From the NCBI GenBank assembly GCA_015068085.1, contig SVLF01000028.1, forward strand, positions 1 to 34,584: a DNA stretch of 34,584 nt, written 5' to 3'. How positions within the stretch are numbered: position 1 is the stretch's first letter; each line of letters opens with the position of its first letter. This stretch comes from Oscillospiraceae bacterium. Its GTDB lineage: Bacteria; Bacillota; Clostridia; Oscillospirales; JAAYXM01. The notes beneath the pieces are model-generated. The model ran no database searches, was not told the DNA's origin, and saw nothing but the letters and a program-made list of their open reading frames with translations. Both the position numbers and the translations under genes were made by a program. Positions 21,585-30,010 of this stretch are shown one piece after another.

Positions 21585-23945
21585 TTATCCTTTAAGTGCG
21601 ATACCCTGAGTTTCTAGAGTTTTGATGATGCCGTCGGCAACATCCATAACCTCTTCGCGGGTAAGCGTTTTCTCGCTGTCCGAGAAAATCATACGCACGG
21701 TTATTGACTTCCCGCTCTCGTCGGTGTAGGTATCAACAACGGAAACCTTCTTGATAAGCGGGCAGCTTGCCGCATCAATTGCCGCCTTTATCGGAGCAAA
21801 CTTTTCAGAAACAAACGAAAGGTCAATTTCAATCTCCGGGAAGCGGGACGGCTCTTCATACTTGATGCTTGCATTCTTAATCTTTGCAAACTCCGCTACA
21901 TCAATCTCAGCAAATACAATATTTGCCTTTTTGTCAATTTTCTTTGAAACCTGAGCGTTTGCAATGCCTATCTCACCGAGGCGAACACCTGCGCAGTAAA
22001 TTGCATTGAGGTTTTTCGGATGCTTGTACGAGCTCTTTTCCTCAATCTTCTCATAGGTAAGCGCTTCGTGCTTGATATCGTCTGCAATTACAGCCAGCAT
22101 ATCGCGAAGCTCAAAGTAAAGGCTTTCCATACTCTTTGTCTTACTAAAGAGAGTTATCGCAAGCTTTTTGTGCTCGTCACAAAGTCCGTCAGCCTTCAGT
22201 CCGTTTACCGTTCTGCCGATTTCAAAAATACCGAAATCGGGAGCATATGCCGTATTTGCCTTTACCTGACAAAGCTGTGTCGGCACGATTGATTTTCTTA
22301 TCGTCTTAATGTTCGGGTTTGTTGCATTTACAAGCTCAACATTCGGCTCAATATCAATTCCGAGAGCCTTGTATTCATCATAATACGCCCAGACATACGA
22401 ATGTGTTTCGTGGAGAGAAAAGCGGTGAACGAGAATATCCTTTATTCTGTCCTCATCCGTCTTTTCCTGAGCCGCGCGCACCGGATAAAGCGGAACAGCA
22501 GCGGTGTTTACCGCGAAGTTGTCATAGCCGTAAATTCTTGTTATTTCCTCGATAATGTCAGCCTTCATTGTGACGTCCTTTGTCGCACGCCATGACGGAA
22601 CGGAAACCTTGAAGTTGTCACCCTCATTCTCTACGCCGAAGCCGAGCGAAGAAAGCGTTTTTACGATGCGGTCATTTTCAATTTCAATTCCCGTGTAACG
22701 GTCAACAAATGACTTGTCAAACGACAATTCAACATTATCATATTTAAACGCATATTCATCTGTAAGTGAGCTTGTGATAACCGTGCCGCTGTCGATATCG
22801 AGAAGAAGCTTTACGAAACGCGCAATAGCAGGAACCGTCATTTCAGGGTCAAGGCTCTTTTCATAGCGCTGAGAAGCATCTGTTCTGTGGCCGAGGCGCA
22901 CTGTGGATTTGCGGATGGAGGATGCATCAAACGTTGCAGATTCAAGCGTTAATGAGCTTGTATCCTCAACGATTTCGGAATCAAGACCGCCCATAATTCC
23001 GGCAATAGCAACCGGAGTGTCGCCGTTGCAAATCATAAGCGTGTTCTCATCGATATCGCGCTCGACCTCATCAAGAGTCCGGAACTTGAAGGGTTTATCA
23101 AAACGCTTTATGCGGATTTTGTCAACCTTTCTCGAGTCAAACGCATGCATCGGCTGTCCCATTTCAAGCATGAGGTAGTTTGTGAGGTCCGCAAGAAGGT
23201 TTATTGCACGCATTCCGCAATAGTAAAGGCGGATGCGCATATTCATCGGGCTTACATGCTTTGAAATGTTCTCAAAGCGGAGCGCCGAATAGCGATAGCA
23301 AAGCGGATCTTCAATCTTAACATCAAGCTTCGGAAGGCTTGCATACTGCGCAAGGTCAACAACGTCAAGCGGACGGAGCTCACGTCCTGCGATTGCGGCA
23401 AACTCACGCGCGATACCGTAGTGTCCCCAAAGGTCGGGGCGGTTTGTGAGAGATTTGTTATCTACCTCAAACACGATGTCGTCAATTGCAAAGACATCTT
23501 TTAAATCAGTGCCGTTTTTAAGGTCTGCATCAAGATCCATAATGCCGTCGTTGTTATCAGAAAGGCCAAGCTCCTTTTCGGAACAGCACATACCGCAGGA
23601 GAGATATCCCGCAAGCTTGCGCGGTGAAATTTCAATCTCGCCGATTTTTGCGCCAACCTTTGCAAACGCAGTCTTCATTCCGACACGGACATTCGGTGCG
23701 CCGCAGACGACGTCAATAAGCTCTGCCTCGCCTGCATCAACCTTGAGAAGGTGAAGCTTCTTGGATTCAGGATGGTTTTCAACGGACATAATCTCCGCAA
23801 CAACTATTCCCGAGAGGTCACTTCCCTTGAAGAATATCTCATTTTCAACCTCTGCCGTGGAGAGGGAAAATTTATTGATAAGCTCTAATCTATCAAGTCC
23901 GGACAAATCGACAAAGTCCGAAATCCAGTTCATTGACAAAAACAT
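21585..23945 (-). CDS. pheT: Phenylalanine--tRNA ligase beta subunit
   Basis: A 786-residue subunit of the cytoplasmic (alpha-beta)2 enzyme that charges tRNA-Phe. Domains in order: N-terminal structural part, tRNA-binding EMAP-like domain (about 40-150, with VENHPESKKLHLLKVDAG and CGAPNVR), B3/4 editing domain (about 200-370), B5 domain (about 400-475), catalytic-like core (about 490-680) and C-terminal anticodon-binding FDX-ACB domain (about 695-786, with EPSRFPEIEIDLSF). Length is as expected. AAGGAGAGG precedes ATG 23945, which is 18 bases after the pheS stop. Confidence 0.97.
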   Translation of the reverse strand: MFLSMNWISDFVDLSGLDRLELINKFSLSTAEVENEIFFKGSDLSGIVVAEIMSVENHPESKKLHLLKVDAGEAELIDVVCGAPNVRVGMKTAFAKVGAKIGEIEISPRKLAGYLSCGMCCSEKELGLSDNNDGIMDLDADLKNGTDLKDVFAIDDIVFEVDNKSLTNRPDLWGHYGIAREFAAIAGRELRPLDVVDLAQYASLPKLDVKIEDPLCYRYSALRFENISKHVSPMNMRIRLYYCGMRAINLLADLTNYLMLEMGQPMHAFDSRKVDKIRIKRFDKPFKFRTLDEVERDIDENTLMICNGDTPVAIAGIMGGLDSEIVEDTSSLTLESATFDASSIRKSTVRLGHRTDASQRYEKSLDPEMTVPAIARFVKLLLDIDSGTVITSSLTDEYAFKYDNVELSFDKSFVDRYTGIEIENDRIVKTLSSLGFGVENEGDNFKVSVPSWRATKDVTMKADIIEEITRIYGYDNFAVNTAAVPLYPVRAAQEKTDEDRIKDILVHRFSLHETHSYVWAYYDEYKALGIDIEPNVELVNATNPNIKTIRKSIVPTQLCQVKANTAYAPDFGIFEIGRTVNGLKADGLCDEHKKLAITLFSKTKSMESLYFELRDMLAVIADDIKHEALTYEKIEEKSSYKHPKNLNAIYCAGVRLGEIGIANAQVSKKIDKKANIVFAEIDVAEFAKIKNASIKYEEPSRFPEIEIDLSFVSEKFAPIKAAIDAASCPLIKKVSVVDTYTDESGKSITVRMIFSDSEKTLTREEVMDVADGIIKTLETQGIALKG

Positions 23946-23963
23946 ATTCTTTCCTCTCCTTTC

Positions 23964-25016
23964 TTACTTATCATCCGTAAACTGCGAAAGCACCTTAAGG
24001 CTTCCGGAGTTTAAGTCACGAATATCTTTTACACCGTATTTCATCATCGCAAGGCGGGTAAGACCGAGGCCAAACGCAAAGCCCGTGTATTCCTCGGGGT
24101 CAATACCGCCGGCGCGGAGAACCTCCGGATGAATCATACCGCAGGGGCACAGCTCCAGCCAGCCGCTGTGCTTACACGAAGCACAGCCCTCTCCGCCGCA
24201 GATAAGGCAGCTTATGTCAAGTTCAAAGCCCGGCTCAACAAACGGGAAAAATCCCGGACGGAGACGTACCTTAATGTCTTTTTGGAAAACCTCTGAAAGC
24301 ATTGTCTTCATAAAGAAAATGAGGTTTGAAATGGAGATATTTTTATCGACCATGACGCCTTCCATCTGGAAGAAGGTATTTTCGTGGCAAGCATCGGTCG
24401 CTTCGTTTCTGAAGCAACGTCCCGGGAAAATCGCCTTGATCGGTTTGCTTTCATTGATAAGAGCGTCCTTATACTTCTTGTAAATTGCATTCTGCGCCGC
24501 AGAGGTATGGGATTTTAAAAGCTGACCGTTTTCAAGGTAATACGTATCCTGCATATCACGTGCCGGATGGTTTTTCGGGATGTTAAGTGCCTCGAAGCAC
24601 TCATAGTCCGTAACAATCTCGCTGTAATCCTCAACAGCAAAGCCCATTGAACGGAATATCTCCTCACACTGGCGCTGAACAAGCGTGATCGGATGATATG
24701 AGCCGCGATCAAGATTTGCAGGTGCGGAGATATCAAACTCCGGCATGAGGTTGTTCTCGCGCTCAATCTCTGCCTGCTTTATCTCCTCGCGCTTTCCTGC
24801 AACCATCTCGGTCACTTCTTCTTTGAGGACATTTACTGCCTGACCAAAGGTTTTCTTTTCCTCGGGAGAGAGGTTTTTCATATCCTTTAAAAGCTCTGTA
24901 ACAAGACCTTTTTTGCCGAGGTATTCAACACGGATAGCTTCAAGCGCTTCCATATTGTCAACCGCGGAAAGAGCAGATACAAAGCTTTCGCGGAGCTGTG
25001 TTGTCTTTTCTGACAT
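23964..25016 (-). CDS. pheS: Phenylalanine--tRNA ligase alpha subunit
   Basis: A 350-residue catalytic subunit of class II type. It has the N-terminal coiled coil (about 1-85), motif 2 around FPGRCFRNEATDACHENTFFQMEG, and motif 3 FAFGLGLTRLAMMKYGVKDIRDL near the end. The Phe-specificity region reads LLKSHTSAAQN. A CLICGGEGCASCKHSGWLELCPCGMIHP stretch carries clustered cysteines, typical of many bacterial PheS. AAAGGAAG lies before ATG 25016. Expression is controlled by the T-box leader upstream. Confidence 0.97.
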   Translation of the reverse strand: MSEKTTQLRESFVSALSAVDNMEALEAIRVEYLGKKGLVTELLKDMKNLSPEEKKTFGQAVNVLKEEVTEMVAGKREEIKQAEIERENNLMPEFDISAPANLDRGSYHPITLVQRQCEEIFRSMGFAVEDYSEIVTDYECFEALNIPKNHPARDMQDTYYLENGQLLKSHTSAAQNAIYKKYKDALINESKPIKAIFPGRCFRNEATDACHENTFFQMEGVMVDKNISISNLIFFMKTMLSEVFQKDIKVRLRPGFFPFVEPGFELDISCLICGGEGCASCKHSGWLELCPCGMIHPEVLRAGGIDPEEYTGFAFGLGLTRLAMMKYGVKDIRDLNSGSLKVLSQFTDDK

Positions 25017-25049
25017 CTGAAATCTTCCTTTCGTATTTTATGCGGGCAA

Positions 25050-25318
25050 ACAAAAAGCTCGCCCCGATATTCTCGGGACGAGCATAATAACCCGCGGTAC
25101 CACCCAAATTCAGAATTTTATCTTCTGCACTTTCGTCATGCCTGTTTCGCGGACATGAAGCGCCCTGCTTAATCCGGAAATCCGGTTTTCGCGAGGAGAC
25201 TCCGATGCTGAAATTCACGCATTGCCTGCGAAACGGAAACTTACAGCCTTTGATTTCCGATCTCTTATCCGCAAAAGCAACAGCTACTTACACATCTTCA
25301 CCGTCTGAAATTACATAT
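25050..25318 (-). promoter_or_regulatory. T-box riboswitch (Phe) controlling pheST
   Basis: On the minus strand the T-box core GGGTGGTACCGCGGG lies at 25105-25091, followed by the terminator hairpin (25083-25057) and T5 (to 25052). Stem I shows the AGTA-containing 5' side (GTAAGTAG) and a specifier loop GTGAATTTCAGC, in which TTC (25212-25210) is the Phe codon. Uncharged tRNA-Phe is expected to pair with the specifier and with the T-box sequence, melting the terminator and allowing pheST transcription. The 267 bases upstream of pheS hold this element and no gene. Confidence 0.93.
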
Positions 25319-25323
25319 ATAAT

Positions 25324-25352
25324 ATAATAACGCATTTTCACCCAAATGTCAA
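25324..25352 (-). promoter_or_regulatory. Promoter of the T-box-pheST operon
   Basis: TTGACA (25352-25347), 17-base spacer, TATTAT (25329-25324) on the minus strand. Confidence 0.7.
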
Positions 25353-25421
25353 ACAAAATTTGATAATTTTGCGGTGGAAATTGTGAAATCGTACAAAAGT
25401 CGTTTGAAAGTACTGTTTTTG

Positions 25422-25450
25422 TTGAATGCACTTCCCTTTTATGGTATACT
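25422..25450 (+). promoter_or_regulatory. Promoter of the polysaccharide deacetylase gene
   Basis: TTGAAT (25422-25427), 17-base spacer, TATACT (25445-25450), about 35 bases before ATG 25486. Confidence 0.7.
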
Positions 25451-25485
25451 TGTATGCAAATAAACGACAAAAAGGAGCATAGGTC

Positions 25486-26274
25486 ATGGTACGTTTTAAC
25501 AAATATCCGGGCGGCAAATCAAAAGCCGCAACAATGAGCTTTGATGACGGCAACGCTGCAGATTATCGCCTCGTCGAAATCTTTAACCGTTTTGGTATAA
25601 AGGGCACGTTTCACTTAAACTCAGGTCTTCTTCACAAAGGAAAACGAGTCGCCGTCGAGGACATTCCAACGCTTTACAAGGGGCATGAAATCGCGGCACA
25701 CGGCGTAGAGCATGCATCACTTTCCCATCTGCCGTTGCACGGTATGGTCCAGGAAATCTTAGAGGACCGACGTGCGCTTGAAGAGCTTTCGGGATATATC
25801 ATCCGCGGAATGTCATATGCAAACGGAATTAATCCTCCGGAAGCTGCGCTCGCGGCAAAAATGAGCGGTATTGAGTATTCCCGCACAACAGTTTCTACGA
25901 AAAGCTTCCGTCTACCGGAGGATTTTCTGCTTTGGCATCCTACATGCAAGCATCTTGAGGCAGAAGAGATTACAAAACGGTTTATAAACGCAACCTACAG
26001 TTCCGGGCATCTTCTTTATATCTGGGGACATTCGTATGAATTTGACAATGACAACAACTGGGATTTGATCGAGCGCGTATGCGATATGCTCGCTTCAAAC
26101 GACAACATATGGTATGCAACAAACATTGAGATTTACGACTACATAACCGCAAGCCGCCGTGTACACGTTTCGGCAAACGGAAAGATTCTTCAAAACCCGA
26201 CCACCACGGATGTGTGGTTCTCAAATGAAGGTGAAACACTCTGTATCAAAAGCGGCGAAACATTATATTTATAA
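25486..26274 (+). CDS. Polysaccharide deacetylase family protein (NodB homology)
   Basis: A 262-residue CE4-type protein. The NodB motif 1 is SFDDG (D20, D21) and motif 2 is HEIAAHGVEHASL (H72, H76), giving the Asp-His-His metal site. MSYANGINPP and LLYIWGHSYEF correspond to later motifs. There is no signal peptide, so it is probably cytoplasmic and may act on a small N-acetyl or N-formyl sugar or other amide rather than on cell-wall polymer. The last about 45 residues form a short beta-rich tail (HVSANGKILQNPTTTDVWF). AAGGAG lies before ATG 25486. It is monocistronic with its own promoter and terminator. Confidence 0.9.
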   Translation: MVRFNKYPGGKSKAATMSFDDGNAADYRLVEIFNRFGIKGTFHLNSGLLHKGKRVAVEDIPTLYKGHEIAAHGVEHASLSHLPLHGMVQEILEDRRALEELSGYIIRGMSYANGINPPEAALAAKMSGIEYSRTTVSTKSFRLPEDFLLWHPTCKHLEAEEITKRFINATYSSGHLLYIWGHSYEFDNDNNWDLIERVCDMLASNDNIWYATNIEIYDYITASRRVHVSANGKILQNPTTTDVWFSNEGETLCIKSGETLYL

Positions 26275-26280
26275 AAGATG

Positions 26281-26310
26281 ACGGCTTCTCGTTAACGAGA
26301 AGCCGTTGTT
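26281..26310. terminator. Terminator after the polysaccharide deacetylase gene
   Basis: Perfect inverted repeat ACGGCTTCTCG (26281-26291) / CGAGAAGCCGT (26296-26306) with a TTAA loop, followed by TGTTT. It probably also serves the convergent lipoprotein gene. Confidence 0.85.
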
Positions 26311-26320
26311 TACAACTATT

Positions 26321-26938
26321 CTACTTCAGTTTTCCAAGCTCGCGCATAAGTGTTTTTAACGTAACGCCCGACAGTGGCTTTTTCATTTGATAAAGCTTTT
26401 CATCAAATGCAGAAAGCGCAAATCCGTCCTCGGTTATGTAATATGTGCCTATTTTGCTAAATCCGTACTGTTTCGGTTTGTGCCACTCACCCGTTGCCGC
26501 AAAGACTACTTTCATACCCGGCGAAAGCTCCGGCTCATAACCGTAAAACATCATATTTGAGGCAATGGTGATTTTCTCACCTTGCTCAAACAGTTTTTCC
26601 GTATCATCTATGACAACGGCGGGATATTCATAAAAGCTACTCGCACTGCCGTTTTTTGCATCCCACGCAGCATCTCCCATGGAGATGTACTTCGAATAAT
26701 ACTGTATCTCGCCCGTTATCTCCACATAGGCAAAGGTATCTATGCGTTTGCACAGTTTTTTAAACGGAACCGGATATGTATCAACAGTCGGAGGGTCCTG
26801 TGTGTACACAGGATATCTTTCACGAAGCGCTTCTATTTGCAACTCATCAAGGCGCGGTTCTTCCTTTGTTTGCACACAACAAAGAAAAAGCCCACAGCAC
26901 AATACGAGTAATGCAAAAACAGTCAAAAGCTTTTTCAC
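26321..26938 (-). CDS. Lipoprotein of unknown function
   Basis: A 205-residue protein starting at GTG 26938, with a lipoprotein signal (MKKLLTVFALLVLCCGLF and a Cys at the lipobox, residue 20 or 21). The mature part shows beta-rich, barrel-like character: FAYVEITGEIQYY, VVIDDTEKLFEQGEKITIASN, LSPGMKVVFAATGEW and TYYITEDGFALSAF. That pattern resembles an OB-like domain repeatedly seen in clostridial lipoproteins, but this is an impression only. It starts 2 bases after the stop of the ABM protein, so it is the second gene of a two-gene operon. Confidence 0.82.
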   Translation of the reverse strand: MKKLLTVFALLVLCCGLFLCCVQTKEEPRLDELQIEALRERYPVYTQDPPTVDTYPVPFKKLCKRIDTFAYVEITGEIQYYSKYISMGDAAWDAKNGSASSFYEYPAVVIDDTEKLFEQGEKITIASNMMFYGYEPELSPGMKVVFAATGEWHKPKQYGFSKIGTYYITEDGFALSAFDEKLYQMKKPLSGVTLKTLMRELGKLK

Positions 26939-26940
26939 GG

Positions 26941-27228
26941 TTACTTCAATTCAAATTCGCCGAGCTTTGTATCAACAACGTGTTTTTCCTTGAGTGCTTT
27001 AAGCGTTGCGATATGCGGCTGGGTAACGTGAATCTGCTGATGCTCCTTTGTCTCCCACGCTTCAATGAGAAGAATTTCATTTTCGTCCTTTTCAGAGAGA
27101 TAATAGTCATAACGGATGCAGCCGTTCTCTGCACGAACTGCAGCGGCAACACCGCTTTCATTAAGCTCACGGATGAAAGCTTCACGATGACCGGGGATAG
27201 TTTTGTAAACAACATAAATAGAATACAT
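26941..27228 (-). CDS. ABM-domain (antibiotic biosynthesis monooxygenase-like) protein
   Basis: A 95-residue single-domain ferredoxin-like dimeric alpha/beta-barrel protein. The segments YVVYKTIPGHREAFIREL, AENGCIRYDYYLS, ILLIEAWETKEHQQIHV and HIATL are typical of ABM/YgiN/LsrG-like proteins, which act on quinols, isomerise small molecules or degrade heme. I chose ATG 27228, 5 bases after GGTGA; TTG 27240 and GTG 27237 in frame lie over that site. Promoter at 27268-27296. It pairs with the lipoprotein gene downstream. Confidence 0.88.
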   Translation of the reverse strand: MYSIYVVYKTIPGHREAFIRELNESGVAAAVRAENGCIRYDYYLSEKDENEILLIEAWETKEHQQIHVTQPHIATLKALKEKHVVDTKLGEFELK

Positions 27229-27267
27229 AATAATCACCAAAACCTTTTCTTTTTTATATTATTATAC

Positions 27268-27296
27268 AGTATATCATAAATCCGTATCTGATTCAA
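27268..27296 (-). promoter_or_regulatory. Promoter of the ABM-lipoprotein operon
   Basis: TTGAAT (27296-27291), 17-base spacer, TATACT (27273-27268) on the minus strand. Confidence 0.65.
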
Positions 27297-27333
27297 TGTT
27301 TTGAATAGCAAAACCGCTTTTTTATTTTAGGTT

Positions 27334-28602
27334 CTAAAAATCTATTTGCAGAACAAATCTATCTTCTTTTGCTTCAAAGTTGTAATACGAATTATGCTTT
27401 TCACAAAAAGCTACGATTGAGCGTGTACCGAAGCCGTGACCTTTCTCGCGGGTAACCGGAATTCCGTTTTCGTCAAGCTCAGCATTGCCGTCATAGCCGT
27501 TTGAAATCTGAAACATGAATTTCGGCTTGAATATAACCTTAATATCAATCCATCGGTTTTGTGCGGGGATTTTCTCGCAGGCGTGTATTGCGTTCTCAAT
27601 CGCATTTGCAAATACCGTTGCAAGCTCAATATCACTTACCGGTATTTCCTCCGGGAAGCGGATAGACGTTGTAACCCTAATCCCGCTGTTTTCAGCTCTG
27701 CCGAGATAAGAAGAAAAAACTGCATCAAGCACGGCGTTTTCGCAATATCTCTTCACCTTTGTTTCATCCAACGTTTCACCGTATTTTTCGGTCATAACAA
27801 GAAGCTCATCATACTGCTTTGTTTCGACCAATCTTGAAATAGTCTGGAGCTTATGTCGGAAATCGTGTCTTTCCTTGCTGAATTTATCGTTGGCAACAGA
27901 AAATTCTTCAATACGGCTTTTAATATCCGAAACCTGCACTCTTAATATATTTTCCTGCTCTTTTGCCCTGTAAACATTTTGCTGATGCCTTAGTGTGGTA
28001 AAAATATGTATGTAGGAAACAGGCATAAGAATGAGCAGAAGCACAAAAACAGGAAGATATTCCGGACGGTCTGTAATAGTGGTCGGGTAGCTCATAGCAA
28101 GCGTTATTGCCACATAGAACATAAGACCTATCAGAGCAAATATGCCCCATCCTTTTTTTACCTGATTTTGTATGTCGTGATATATGGCCTTGAATTTTTT
28201 AATGACAAACCATTCAAGCAGAGGATATGCAAAAAGCCTTACCGTAAACATAAACCAATACCCCGGTATGTAATGGTCAATTATGTTTGTTATATATATG
28301 ATTTCAAGCACTAATGTATCAATTACGCAGAAAGTGAAAAGAAACCGCCCGTCACGGTGCTTTGCCAATATAAAAAAGAAAATAAGGCTCGGCAAGCTTA
28401 GTGTTATAAGCATCCTTTGCATATAACCTTCGGAACCGCAGACAAGAAACATTATAAAGTTTAACAGTATTAAGGGCAGCATTGTTAAAAGAGTGAGCTT
28501 TATCGTTTTTTTCTTCGAATAACGGGAATCGAATAAAAACATAAACATCACGAGCGTATGTATAAGCGACCACATAACCGAAATATCTCTCAGTATTGTC
28601 AT
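27334..28602 (-). CDS. AgrC-like sensor histidine kinase (GHKL ATPase)
   Basis: A 422-residue membrane kinase. Residues 1-205 form about six transmembrane helices with very short loops, so any signal is probably sensed in or at the membrane. A coiled linker (about 206-240) leads to the phosphoacceptor region KERHDFRHKL with H246, then the ATP-binding domain: N-box FANAIENAIHACE (331-343, N333 and N337) and G-box GHGFGTRSI (388-396). This is the layout of HPK10/AgrC-type kinases that pair with LytTR regulators. Its ATG overlaps the response-regulator stop (ATGA). No AgrD-like peptide or AgrB is nearby. Confidence 0.92.
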   Translation of the reverse strand: MTILRDISVMWSLIHTLVMFMFLFDSRYSKKKTIKLTLLTMLPLILLNFIMFLVCGSEGYMQRMLITLSLPSLIFFFILAKHRDGRFLFTFCVIDTLVLEIIYITNIIDHYIPGYWFMFTVRLFAYPLLEWFVIKKFKAIYHDIQNQVKKGWGIFALIGLMFYVAITLAMSYPTTITDRPEYLPVFVLLLILMPVSYIHIFTTLRHQQNVYRAKEQENILRVQVSDIKSRIEEFSVANDKFSKERHDFRHKLQTISRLVETKQYDELLVMTEKYGETLDETKVKRYCENAVLDAVFSSYLGRAENSGIRVTTSIRFPEEIPVSDIELATVFANAIENAIHACEKIPAQNRWIDIKVIFKPKFMFQISNGYDGNAELDENGIPVTREKGHGFGTRSIVAFCEKHNSYYNFEAKEDRFVLQIDF

Positions 28603-29339
28603 ATCCCGTTCACCTCACTGAAATTAAAGCTTACCCAAGCATTATGCAATTCACGGCACAGCTTTTTGCTTGCAAAGATTTTGTCCGAGCTGTCGAAAAC
28701 GATTGCCTCGTTTTGCACACCTGAAATGTGGTGTAAATTAAGAAGCAGACTCTTTCCACAGAAAACAAAGCGCTTATCCGAAGCAAGATCTTTTACCGTA
28801 TCACCGAAATTCGTGCGGATATAAACGCTTTCAATCGCATTGCCGTCACGCAGGTGATATATAACCGTTCTTTTTATAAGCTCTGCATACACAAGATTGT
28901 CAAAGCTCAGCTTAACGCTTCCGTCCTTTGTCTTAATGAGTGTAAATTTATCCTTTATGTCGGAAACGGATTTTACCACCTTGTCAAGAGAAGAAATGAA
29001 CTCATTCTCCGGCACAGGCTTGATCATATAATCTGCGGCATTTACCTTGTAGGAGGCGACGGCAAATTCATCACTTGTAGTAAGATAGATAATTCTTTCA
29101 TCAAAGCCTTTTTCCCGTAAGAGCTTACCAAGCTCAATGCCATTCATTCCCGGCATAATGACATCAAGGATATATATGTCAAAGCCACCGCTTTTGTTTA
29201 CGGCATCAAGCAGCTCCTCTGCATGAGTGAAAGCGGAAACCGTAATTTTCTTTGATTTGTTTTGTATAGCATATTTTTGAGTGAGTCCTAAAATTTGCTC
29301 TCTGTAAAATACTTCATCGTCACATATTGCTATTCTCAT
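28599..29339 (-). CDS. LytTR-family response regulator
   Basis: A 246-residue regulator. The receiver domain (1-125) has the acidic pair D7-D8, the phospho-Asp D59 in YILDVIMPGMNG, the Thr in YLTTSDE, and Lys in YMIKPVPE. A LytTR DNA-binding domain (about 140-240) follows, with YAELIKRTVIYHLRDG and the FVFCGKSLLLNLHHI region. LytTR proteins bind two 9-bp direct repeats spaced 21 bases centre to centre. Such a repeat is present in the divergent intergenic region at 29457-29489. The gene is the first of the pair with the kinase; the site before ATG 29339 is weak (AAAGAGATG). Confidence 0.94.
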   Translation of the reverse strand: MRIAICDDEVFYREQILGLTQKYAIQNKSKKITVSAFTHAEELLDAVNKSGGFDIYILDVIMPGMNGIELGKLLREKGFDERIIYLTTSDEFAVASYKVNAADYMIKPVPENEFISSLDKVVKSVSDIKDKFTLIKTKDGSVKLSFDNLVYAELIKRTVIYHLRDGNAIESVYIRTNFGDTVKDLASDKRFVFCGKSLLLNLHHISGVQNEAIVFDSSDKIFASKKLCRELHNAWVSFNFSEVNGI

Positions 29340-29456
29340 TTTGCATCTCTTTTCCCGACAGCCTTCTAATATTAGATTTAATATAATATTATATCATTAT
29401 TAAGCATTTTTCAATACATTTTTTAGAAACAGTCCGGAAAATATTTTTAAATCAAA

Positions 29457-29489
29457 TTCTTCGCAAATATGTATCAATTTTTCGCAACT
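29457..29489. promoter_or_regulatory. Candidate LytTR binding site (21-bp-phased direct repeat)
   Basis: TTCTTCGCAAAT (29457-29468) and TTTTTCGCAACT (29478-29489) match at 10 of 12 positions, with identical TTCGCAA cores exactly 21 bases apart. That spacing is the hallmark of LytTR targets. It sits just upstream of an extended -10 (TGATACACT, 29511-29519) that lacks a good -35, as expected for an activated promoter driving the plus-strand genes. Confidence 0.6.
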
Positions 29490-29510
29490 CCCCACAGACC
29501 GATTTTTTTA

Positions 29511-29519
29511 TGATACACT
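29511..29519 (+). promoter_or_regulatory. Extended -10 of the pseudo-receiver/giant-protein promoter
   Basis: TGATACACT. The -35 region 17 bases upstream (29491-29496) has no consensus; the LytTR-type repeat ends at 29489. The 230 bases between the two divergent coding regions contain only this control region and A/T-rich sequence. Confidence 0.5.
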
Positions 29520-29569
29520 TATTGCAAATAGAATTATACTTGAAATTAACACGGAAAGGAGAATCAAAC

Positions 29570-29959
29570 ATGACCTTCAGCAGTGAAGCATTGGCAAAAA
29601 AAGCGAGCATTGAGCTCCTGAAAGATATACGGATAGCAATATGCGGGAATCTGCCTACGGCTTGCAAGGCTCTGCGTGATATGGGTGTTGCCAAAATTGA
29701 CAAGTTTGACGACGGAATCGATGCCTGTTTCAGATTGCGGCGCGGCGAAGAATACCATTTAATTTTGGTTTATGCTCCGCAAGCCGAGGGCATTGACGCA
29801 GATATGCCCTATAAGATAAGGTGCAACGAGGATTGGAAAAGCGTTCCCATAAAGCTGCTTAACGAGCCTGCGTGTGACAGCGCACTTATCGAGCTTGAAT
29901 CCACTGTTCGCCTTATTGCAAAAGCACAGTCGGAAGATGTGCAGATAAGCAGTGGATAA
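29570..29959 (+). CDS. Small receiver-like protein without phospho-acceptor (putative pseudo-receiver)
   Basis: A 129-residue protein; ATG 29570 lies 9 bases after AAAGGAG (29554-29560), so a longer upstream extension to 29510 is rejected. After a 19-residue helical leader the sequence follows a CheY-like pattern: strand 1 IRIAICG, strand 3 YHLILVYAPQAEGIDADMPYKIR, strand 4 SVPIKLLNEP, then a final helix IELESTVRLIAKA. The position of the phospho-Asp after strand 3 is Tyr68, the acidic pair after strand 1 is missing, and the usual Lys is absent. It would therefore be a phosphorylation-independent partner, perhaps of the neighbouring kinase or regulator (inference). It is followed after 51 bases by the giant secreted protein. 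Confidence 0.75.
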   Translation: MTFSSEALAKKASIELLKDIRIAICGNLPTACKALRDMGVAKIDKFDDGIDACFRLRRGEEYHLILVYAPQAEGIDADMPYKIRCNEDWKSVPIKLLNEPACDSALIELESTVRLIAKAQSEDVQISSG

Positions 29960-30010
29960 AGAATGAAACTAATAACATAAATTTATATTGAAAGGACGGA
30001 AAACACAGAA

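Noticed and set aside
29510-29569. Upstream extension of the pseudo-receiver protein
   Set aside because: The Shine-Dalgarno site at 29554-29560 lies inside it and points to ATG 29570; the extension also covers the promoter -10.
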